Shown here piece after piece: positions 57,201 through 64,000 of a stretch of DNA of 64,000 nt. The stretch lies in NCBI GenBank assembly GCA_947184155.2, contig CAMXCT020000333.1, positions 56,529 through 120,528 on the forward strand, in the 5' to 3' direction. Positions within the stretch are counted from its first letter, which is position 1; each line of letters opens with the position of its first letter. The position numbers and the translations under genes are program-made. The notes under the pieces were generated by a model. That model worked only from the letters and a program-made list of their open reading frames with translations. It searched no databases and had not been told where the DNA came from. This DNA comes from Cladocopium goreaui. Its lineage: Eukaryota; Sar; Dinophyceae; Suessiales; Symbiodiniaceae.

Positions 57201-60200
57201 ATGTCGTCCACTGCAGAGATCTCTGAGGACAAAGGTTCTCACATCTGGACCTTGCTGCCGACGTTTGACCCTGCAGTGGACAATGTCAAAGAGTACATAG
57301 AGAAGGTGAAGTTCATAGATACAATCTGCCCAAAGAAAGATCGACCAATGCTAGCTCCACGGCTGGCCATGCTGTGTCGGGGAACGGCTTGGGGACAAGT
57401 TAAGAACCTCGACTCTGCTCAGTTGGTTGATCCCGACAACGGTGTCAAGAACTTGTTGGCGGCGCTGTCAACTTGGGAAGAGTCCACCGAAATGAAGACG
57501 TATGAACAATTCGAGAAAGCTGTCTACAAGACAGTTCAAAAGAGCGATGAGTCCAGCATGAGTTTCGTGAACCGCTTGCAGGTTGCCATGGACGAGCTGG
57601 GCGCAAAGAGCATCAAGGAGTTCCATGCCTTTCTACTCCTCCGACAGAGTTCATTGATTCCCGAGGACAAGAAACGTGTCCTGACAATGACCAATGGAGA
57701 CATGGACACGAAGAAGATCGAACAATCTATGAGAACCCTGGCAACATCAATTTTGTCATCAGGTGAAATCAAAAGGAAGGTCTATCCGACCAACTATGTG
57801 GAACCGGAGCAGAACCTGGTGAACAATGAACAAGAAGCCTTTTCAGCTGGAAATGTGAGCCAGTACAACAGCCACGAAGAGGAAGAGCTTGACCAGGAGT
57901 TTGTGGACCACCTAGCCTCTCAGGGCGACTCAGACGCCTTGAATGTGATGAGTTTTGAACGTGACCTAGAAGAGATGTTTCAAGAAGTCCCAGACCTCCA
58001 CAACGCTTTGCTGAGTTACCAAGAGGCGCGAACAAAGATCCTGGAGAGAAAGCGATCACGAGGATTCTGGCCTGCCACTGGAAAGGGAAAATCAAAGGGT
58101 GCTGGGAAGTTTTCGCAGTTCCGAAAAGGGTCAGGCAAAGGAAGCCTGTTGCAGCGCATCTCAAGGACATTTTGTCGAGCATGCGGAGAAAAAGGTCACT
58201 GGAAAGCAGAGTGCCCGAACAAGCCTCCTGCCGCGACTGACCAAGCAAACTATGTGACCCACCAGAGCTTTCGAGCCTATGCCCGTGATGATGAAGAACC
58301 AGCCCATGTGATTTTCGAGGAAACAGAAGAGGCCGGGAAGATGTCAGCCATGGGGAATAATAAAAGGGGTAATGGGGCTAAGGATAATAAATGGGGTATA
58401 ATCAAATTCATGTCCAAAACATGTCACAGCATCCGATGCTGTGTGAACAAATGCATCCGTGAGCAGCCAGCCACCAAGAGCCACAGTGAACACCCGGAAT
58501 GTGAAAGCGGAATTCCCAATGAAGTTGCCTTCAGCCTGCATCATCTAGTTCCCCAGGTCAAACATTTTTTTCACAGCCGTTTGAATCCCAGGACGAAGCA
58601 GCCAGTGCCTGAACATGAAGCATCCGAGTGCTTCCATAGCCAACCGAGCTTGGGAGCCATTGCAGAAGATGGCTTAGCAATACTGGACACCGGAGCCAGC
58701 CGGAGTGTCATAGGAGCTGACTTGTGGCCGGGTGTGCTGAAAAGTTTGCCGAGAGAAGTACAATCCAGAGTACAAGAACACCCCAGCAAAGTAGGATTCA
58801 GATTTGGGAATAATCAGATAACCTACAGTTTCAAACAAGTTCGAATCCCAATCATTGCCGGCCGTAGCAGAATCTGGATGGTGGTCGAAATTGTTCCTCG
58901 GGCAACACCTTTTCTCATATCCATTCAAGCCATGAAAGCACTAGGAGCCATGATAGATTTATCCACGAACCAGTGTTATCTGTCAAAAATCCAAAGATGG
59001 TTGAACTTGAGAGAAAGTGAGAACGGACTATATGTTTTCAAGATGTCAGAGCTGTGTCTAGGTGCCACGGAAAACGCCATGTCAGTCAAAGAGACAGCAG
59101 CCGTTCGAGTGTCCAACGTCCTGCCCCCGCCGGGTCTTGTCCCTAGTGAGTCTGTGCAGAATGCTGACTCAGAGAGATGCCATGAAGCTGATCAAATCGA
59201 CGGCCGAAGCGGTGATGGAATCCCTCAGAATGCTCCTGATCATCTTGATGAACCAAATCGAGGTGAAAGCCCCAGACCAGGAGATCACAGTGCAGCACGC
59301 GACCTCACTCCAATCTCGCCTGGCCAATGTGAATGCTCAGAAGGATCGGATCGAGGAACTCTCTCAGATCCTCAAAGAAACCAGATCCCCGAAGAGGTCT
59401 TCAAGTCGCGTTGGACCCAGTCCTTCAGAAGTTGGAGTCCTATCGGACCATTCATGGGAGCTGGAGGAGGAAGAGGAAATCAGAGCTGCAACGAGGACCC
59501 CACCCAAGAAGAGCCAGCCGAGGTCCCAGGGAGCCTCAACTATGAGCCACCTGAACCAGAACCTGATTCCAGAGAACAACCGAGAAAGTCAACTCGCGCT
59601 GACTGCTCAGGCCTTGGAGTCTTGGGGCAACAAGAGAGTGTCTTGGGGGAAAACCCACAGTGGGAGACGATTCACCGAAGTGTACGAAGAACATCAAAGC
59701 TATGTCGACTGGATCAGTGCACGAGCCAAGAACGCGACTCCGGCCATGCAAGACTTCATCACCTACTGCCAAGCCCGAAGCGACATGGAGAAGCATGCAC
59801 TGAGAGGCCGGCAGTAAAATCAGTGAATCCAGGCCAGCCAATGCTCTTGGAGAATGCCTATGAATTGCACATGATGAATCAATGCCGACACCACATGCCA
59901 ATTCATAGTCATAAACCCATAGATCTCCTTGAAGTCTATGCCAGCAACAGTAGCCGATTGACAGAGGAAGTCAATAAGAGGGGTGGGGTAGCCAAAAGAT
60001 TTACCTTTGAAGATGGGGACTTGAGTACCACGCAAGGACAGATCAAGTTGTTCCGAAAGATCTTTTTGTGGAAGCCACGACACATATGGCTTGCTCCAGA
60101 GTGTGGCCCGTGGAGCCCTTGGAATCGACTGAACCAGACCAAAAGCATGGAATCCTACAGCCGCATCCGTGAGAATCAAGCTGCTTCCAAAGACCAGCTT

Positions 60201-63200
60201 CATATGTGTGATCTAATTTGCAAGATACAACTGGATCGTGGTGACCATTTTCACCTGGAAAATCCCAAACCTTCCGGAATGTGGCAACAGGAAGAAATGC
60301 AAGAGGTATATGGCCGCACCAAGCCAGCCTTCTTCGATCAGTGCCAGTTCGGTTTGAGGCATCCGTCGTTGCAAGAACCAATGCAAAAGAGCACCCGTGT
60401 TCAAACCTCCTCCGAGGAAATGTTTAGAAGCCTGGATAACCGACTGTGTCAAAAAGATCATGCTCATGCCCATGTTGCTGGAACATGCCATGTTAATGGA
60501 AAACTTGTACAGGTGTCCCGTTTTTCAGCCTTCTATCCCAGAGTTCTTGCAAGGAAGATTGCCGAGGTGATCATGCGACCAGTGCATGAACATGTAACCG
60601 TTCCGACAATGGTCGTTCAGCAAGAATGTTTTCCCGTCCGGAAACTGGAAGATTCCGGAAGTTCGCTGGAGGGCAAGACAAAACGTTCCAGAGTCGACGA
60701 AGGTGAAACGACAAAGAGGTCAAGCCGGAAAAGAACTCATGAAGAAGAACCACCAAAGAAAATCGATGACATAAGATGGAAAGGGATAATGGATAAATAT
60801 CGGAAGGAATTACCTAAATCGGGGGTAACCAAATGGGACGGTCCTCATAATGCGGAAGTTCAGGTTCTCCAAAGTCTTTGCCCAGGAATGCAGGTCCAAT
60901 CAGTCATGGCATGCAAAGGCCGAGAGAAATACATGGTCCACCCAGATAATTTGCCTCACAGAAGAACGGTAATCTTGAGCCGACTGTCATATGAAGTGTT
61001 TGACCTTGGAATTGAAGACCTCCAGTCCATGCCCAACAGTCATCAGAAAAGGAGAGCATCTATGCCGTCTCATGTCATGGTATGTGTCTTTGGTAGACAA
61101 GGAGAAGCCACAGAGGTCCCAGGTGTAGGAAAAGCAGCAGTGGAAGACCCTGGAACCATGTTGGGGACACTTGACATGCAAGTCCCAAAGAGTGACTCCA
61201 CCAGCAGAGTCAGCGAAGAGCCTCATGCTGAGAATCCTGAAGTCTCGGCGCCCGACCTTTCACATGTCATGCCCGCCAATTCATGGACGTCAGCTGCAGT
61301 GTCGGTATCTGGTCCAAGATTCCTCAAGCTGTCAGAACCCAGAAAGGCATATATCAGAAAATTACATCACAATCTTGGTCACCCGACCTCAGAGCGTTTG
61401 TCCAAACATTTAGCAGAACTTGGAGCCGAAGAGCTACTGGTCCATGGTGCCTTGGATTACCTATGCCCATCATGCGTTGAAAGGCGACCACCAAGTTTGA
61501 ACCCAGCCGGAACCCTTAAAGAAGCCAGAGATTTCAACCACCGAATTTACATTGATGGTTTTGACTGGAAGAGCACCACTGGATATCAAGGGTATGTTGT
61601 TCACTTGATTGATGAAGCCACCCAATTTCATTTGGGGAGACGCACGGTCCGTGATGGAATCCAAGCCCAAAAAGTGTTTGAAGAATGCTGGAGCAGCTGG
61701 GCGGGAATGCCGAGTGAATTAGTCATGGATTGCGGAGGTGAATTTGTTGCTGAACCATGGAAGGAATTCCTCCAACAAGGGAACATCACCCCAATACTCA
61801 CTGCAGGGCCATGGCAGAGAGGCAGAATCGAAAGACATGGAGCAATTGTGAAAGAAATGCTGTCCAGAATAGATCAAGCCCAACCAATAAACAATGAAGG
61901 AGAATTTGAAAGAGCCTTGTTCCAAGTTTTTCGAGCCAAGAACAGTCTCTCTACAACCTGCGGTTACAGTCCTGAACAAGCAGTATTGGGAAAAGCGACA
62001 AAGCTTCCGGCGTCACTGACAAGTGATGAAAACACTCCGGCACATATGCATGCAGCCTTCAATGAAGGGCCTGAGGCAGAGAAGTTTCGCGCATCACTTG
62101 AGCTCAGAGTGTTGGCCAGAAAAGCCTTCATTGACAGTGACAACAGTCAAGCAATCCGCAGGGCCACCCTAAGAAAGTCCAGAGGGGAAATCAATGAGTG
62201 GAAATGTGGGCAACCATGTATGTTCTGGGATAAACGCAAATCAGCCAACATGATAGAAAAGGGTAAATGGTGTGGCCCGGCTCAGATCGTTTTGGTTGAA
62301 TCAAAGACTATTGTTTGGATAACCCACCTAAACCGGCTGTTGAGATGTGCAAGAGACAACCTCCGTCCTGTCAGCCTCAGGGAGTTTGAGCGACATGCGT
62401 CTTTCAACCAACAGATAGATGCCCAACATGCCCAAAAGTTGGCTGAGAATTTGCAAAGGAGACTCCATGAAAGAAGTGGAATGTTCCAATTCTCAGACTT
62501 AAGTGAAGCCACAGTTGAAGCACCCACTGAAGATGATCCCCCTCAGGGAATTCAACCGGAAGAAGAACCCTCTAGAAGAGCCTCACATGAACCTGTGTCT
62601 GAAGCTCGAGAACTACGTCCTGAAGAAGTGGCCATCCCAGAAAGTGTTGACCATGAATGGAGTGAGAACAGTGATGTGTCACCAAGTAGCTTTGCACCAG
62701 AGCCTAATGGGGAAAATAGTGTTACGGGGAGTAACTTTGGGGAGAACCTAGGTGGGAATGAGAGCATTGAAGACAGCAATATCGTCTATAATGCCTTCTT
62801 TTCGGAGTCAAACGTTCCCGGACCTGCCATTCCAAGCGACGAAGATACGCTGTGGGATGATGCTCAAGAGGACCCGCGACCATACTGTGAGTATGAATTC
62901 GAAGTCCCCAAGCAGCATGTCCAAAGGTTCATGAAAGATCCCAAAATGAACACCTCATTTTTAGCCACTGCAGCCAGACGTGCACGTTCCGAAGTCCGAT
63001 ATGCCACCTTGAATGCATCCGAGAAAGATCTCTTTGACAAAGCCAAGACCAAAGAACTAAACTGTTGGTTGGAAACCAGTGCCGTCAGGAAAATCATGAG
63101 ATCTAAAATTTCCCCCAACCGCATCATGACCAGTCGATGGATTTTAACGTGGAAGCCCGACCCATCCATGCCCAAGGGTCAAAAGGCAAAAGCCAGACTT

Positions 63201-64000
63201 GTTGTACGGGGCTACCAAGATCCCGAACTTGATCAGGTAAGCACGGAATCCCCGACTTTGTCTAGAGATGCTCGAATGCTGTGTTTGCAGATGATTTCAT
63301 CGATGGGTTGGGTAGTTCAGAACTTCGACATCACCACGGCCTTTCTCCGTGGGAAATCCGACGGAAGGCAATTAGCCATGGAACCCGTTCCGGAACTCCA
63401 GAAACTTTTGAAAATGACAAGCGACGAAGTCCTGTTGCTGGAGGGGAACGCTTATGGCAGGGTTGACGCACCACTGCTCTTTTACAAGGAGTTTAGACGT
63501 CAACTTGAAAAAGTAGGGTTTGAAGCCCATCCACTTGATAATTGCCTGTTTTTATTGCGAAACAAAACCAATCCTGAAGTTCTGGATGGGATCTTAGGAA
63601 CTCATGTTGATGATGGCATAGGAGGGGGTAATCACCACTATGAAAATGCCTTGAAAGAATTGCAGAAAGTGCTTCCATTCGGACAGAGGGAGTTTAGGAA
63701 GTTTCGGTTCACGGGTCTAGAGATTGAACAGCTGCCTGACAATTCCATCAAAATCAGCCAAGAACCATATATCAATAAGATCGAACAGATACAAGTACCC
63801 AAAAATAGGAGAGCCAATAAAAATGAGATGGCCAATGCACAAGAAGTTCAAGACTTGAGGGGTTTGTGTGGAAGTTTACAGTATGCAGCTGTACATAGCC
63901 GGCCCGACATAGCAGCAAAGGTAGCCTTCATCCAAAAGAACATTTGCAAGGCGACAGTGTCAACCCTATTGGATGCCAACAGAGTGCTGATTGAAGCCCA
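57201..64000 (+). CDS. Copia gag-pol polyprotein with an extra methyltransferase-like domain (partial at 3' end)
   Basis: ATG 57201 is the first start after an in-frame TGA at 57171. The frame is open for 2,266 codons to the window end. In order: gag-like region; zinc knuckle CRACGEKGHWKAEC (from residue 325); aspartic protease LDTGAS (Asp 496); a Pro/Glu-rich linker; an extra domain near residues 905-1130 (DLLEVYASNSSRLTEE, PECGPWSPW at 966, HLENPKPSGMW at about 1019); integrase zinc finger HHNLGH...CPSC (1389-1425); DDE core with Asp 1452, Asp 1510 and Glu 1544; and copia reverse transcriptase with FDITTAF (Asp 2043) and HVDDG (2137-2138). No stop or frameshift is seen, which suggests a young copy. 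RNase H lies beyond the window. The extra domain is discussed in the findings. Confidence 0.95.
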   Translation, partial: MSSTAEISEDKGSHIWTLLPTFDPAVDNVKEYIEKVKFIDTICPKKDRPMLAPRLAMLCRGTAWGQVKNLDSAQLVDPDNGVKNLLAALSTWEESTEMKTYEQFEKAVYKTVQKSDESSMSFVNRLQVAMDELGAKSIKEFHAFLLLRQSSLIPEDKKRVLTMTNGDMDTKKIEQSMRTLATSILSSGEIKRKVYPTNYVEPEQNLVNNEQEAFSAGNVSQYNSHEEEELDQEFVDHLASQGDSDALNVMSFERDLEEMFQEVPDLHNALLSYQEARTKILERKRSRGFWPATGKGKSKGAGKFSQFRKGSGKGSLLQRISRTFCRACGEKGHWKAECPNKPPAATDQANYVTHQSFRAYARDDEEPAHVIFEETEEAGKMSAMGNNKRGNGAKDNKWGIIKFMSKTCHSIRCCVNKCIREQPATKSHSEHPECESGIPNEVAFSLHHLVPQVKHFFHSRLNPRTKQPVPEHEASECFHSQPSLGAIAEDGLAILDTGASRSVIGADLWPGVLKSLPREVQSRVQEHPSKVGFRFGNNQITYSFKQVRIPIIAGRSRIWMVVEIVPRATPFLISIQAMKALGAMIDLSTNQCYLSKIQRWLNLRESENGLYVFKMSELCLGATENAMSVKETAAVRVSNVLPPPGLVPSESVQNADSERCHEADQIDGRSGDGIPQNAPDHLDEPNRGESPRPGDHSAARDLTPISPGQCECSEGSDRGTLSDPQRNQIPEEVFKSRWTQSFRSWSPIGPFMGAGGGRGNQSCNEDPTQEEPAEVPGSLNYEPPEPEPDSREQPRKSTRADCSGLGVLGQQESVLGENPQWETIHRSVRRTSKLCRLDQCTSQERDSGHARLHHLLPSPKRHGEACTERPAVKSVNPGQPMLLENAYELHMMNQCRHHMPIHSHKPIDLLEVYASNSSRLTEEVNKRGGVAKRFTFEDGDLSTTQGQIKLFRKIFLWKPRHIWLAPECGPWSPWNRLNQTKSMESYSRIRENQAASKDQLHMCDLICKIQLDRGDHFHLENPKPSGMWQQEEMQEVYGRTKPAFFDQCQFGLRHPSLQEPMQKSTRVQTSSEEMFRSLDNRLCQKDHAHAHVAGTCHVNGKLVQVSRFSAFYPRVLARKIAEVIMRPVHEHVTVPTMVVQQECFPVRKLEDSGSSLEGKTKRSRVDEGETTKRSSRKRTHEEEPPKKIDDIRWKGIMDKYRKELPKSGVTKWDGPHNAEVQVLQSLCPGMQVQSVMACKGREKYMVHPDNLPHRRTVILSRLSYEVFDLGIEDLQSMPNSHQKRRASMPSHVMVCVFGRQGEATEVPGVGKAAVEDPGTMLGTLDMQVPKSDSTSRVSEEPHAENPEVSAPDLSHVMPANSWTSAAVSVSGPRFLKLSEPRKAYIRKLHHNLGHPTSERLSKHLAELGAEELLVHGALDYLCPSCVERRPPSLNPAGTLKEARDFNHRIYIDGFDWKSTTGYQGYVVHLIDEATQFHLGRRTVRDGIQAQKVFEECWSSWAGMPSELVMDCGGEFVAEPWKEFLQQGNITPILTAGPWQRGRIERHGAIVKEMLSRIDQAQPINNEGEFERALFQVFRAKNSLSTTCGYSPEQAVLGKATKLPASLTSDENTPAHMHAAFNEGPEAEKFRASLELRVLARKAFIDSDNSQAIRRATLRKSRGEINEWKCGQPCMFWDKRKSANMIEKGKWCGPAQIVLVESKTIVWITHLNRLLRCARDNLRPVSLREFERHASFNQQIDAQHAQKLAENLQRRLHERSGMFQFSDLSEATVEAPTEDDPPQGIQPEEEPSRRASHEPVSEARELRPEEVAIPESVDHEWSENSDVSPSSFAPEPNGENSVTGSNFGENLGGNESIEDSNIVYNAFFSESNVPGPAIPSDEDTLWDDAQEDPRPYCEYEFEVPKQHVQRFMKDPKMNTSFLATAARRARSEVRYATLNASEKDLFDKAKTKELNCWLETSAVRKIMRSKISPNRIMTSRWILTWKPDPSMPKGQKAKARLVVRGYQDPELDQVSTESPTLSRDARMLCLQMISSMGWVVQNFDITTAFLRGKSDGRQLAMEPVPELQKLLKMTSDEVLLLEGNAYGRVDAPLLFYKEFRRQLEKVGFEAHPLDNCLFLLRNKTNPEVLDGILGTHVDDGIGGGNHHYENALKELQKVLPFGQREFRKFRFTGLEIEQLPDNSIKISQEPYINKIEQIQVPKNRRANKNEMANAQEVQDLRGLCGSLQYAAVHSRPDIAAKVAFIQKNICKATVSTLLDANRVLIEA

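Larger units (their letters stand above)
57145..64000 (+). mobile_element. Ty1/copia-type LTR retrotransposon (3' end outside window)
   Basis: It has a candidate primer site, a gag-protease-integrase-reverse transcriptase order diagnostic of Pseudoviridae/copia, and one uninterrupted reading frame. The element lies in the same orientation as the SHMT gene and downstream of its fourth exon. RNase H and the 3' LTR are not in the window. Confidence 0.9.

Noticed and set aside
59062..59817. A 251-codon + strand frame inside the copia element
   Set aside because: It is out of frame with the zinc knuckle, protease, integrase and reverse transcriptase, which all share the frame of ATG 57201. The overlap lies in the low-complexity linker.

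Overview
The window reads as nuclear DNA of a dinoflagellate, most likely a symbiont of the Symbiodiniaceae type. Every gene I can recognise is cut into many short exons. Junctions placed by protein homology use GT, GC and GA donors, usually as AG|G at the donor and AG|G at the acceptor. All identified genes lie on the + strand. A large Ty1/copia-type polyprotein carries the extra domain with a 'PECGPWSPW' motif that I know from dinoflagellate elements. Gene-poor stretches are filled with simple repeats and foldback elements. No rRNA, tRNA or CRISPR locus was found. Exon coordinates are inferred from reading frame, phase and family motifs, without transcript data.

Layout. 0.7-5.4 kb: a FAE1/CUT1-type 3-ketoacyl-CoA synthase in at least 15 exons. 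8.3-10.4 kb: a coiled-coil protein. 11.2-13.1 kb: an ankyrin-repeat exon preceded by a 12-nt match to the dinoflagellate spliced leader, then small exons. 13.9-18.3 kb: a multidomain protein with TPR, SH3-like and GT92-like glycosyltransferase regions. 19.9-21.3 kb: an unidentified gene. 22.7-25.0 kb: a composite repeat containing a 94-bp tandem array. 25.1-26.2 kb: an unidentified gene. 27.1-30.2 kb: a prolyl 4-hydroxylase-like gene. 32.6-36.5 kb: an unidentified many-exon gene. 37-40 kb: mostly repeats, including 720 bp of a 20-bp repeat. 40.3-43.8 kb: exons of one or more genes, including an RNase H1 N-terminal-like domain. 44.1-45.65 kb: a DNA element with 235-bp inverted arms, a 7-bp target duplication and captured coding sequence. 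45.8-52.1 kb: three weakly characterised genes, one Lys/Ala-rich. 52.6-54.2 kb: a second copy of the composite repeat. 55.0-56.3 kb: the first four exons of serine hydroxymethyltransferase. 57.1-64.0 kb: a copia-type retrotransposon with one open frame of more than 2,260 codons running off the window, in the place where the rest of that gene would be expected.

The genes do not form an operon or one pathway. They are a one-way array of unrelated housekeeping-type genes, as is common in dinoflagellates. The most unusual items are the methyltransferase-like domain inside the copia polyprotein, the nested inverted-repeat element at 44-45.6 kb, the two-copy composite repeat with hairpin ends, and the extreme microexon and non-canonical splicing structure of the ketoacyl-CoA synthase and hydroxymethyltransferase genes.
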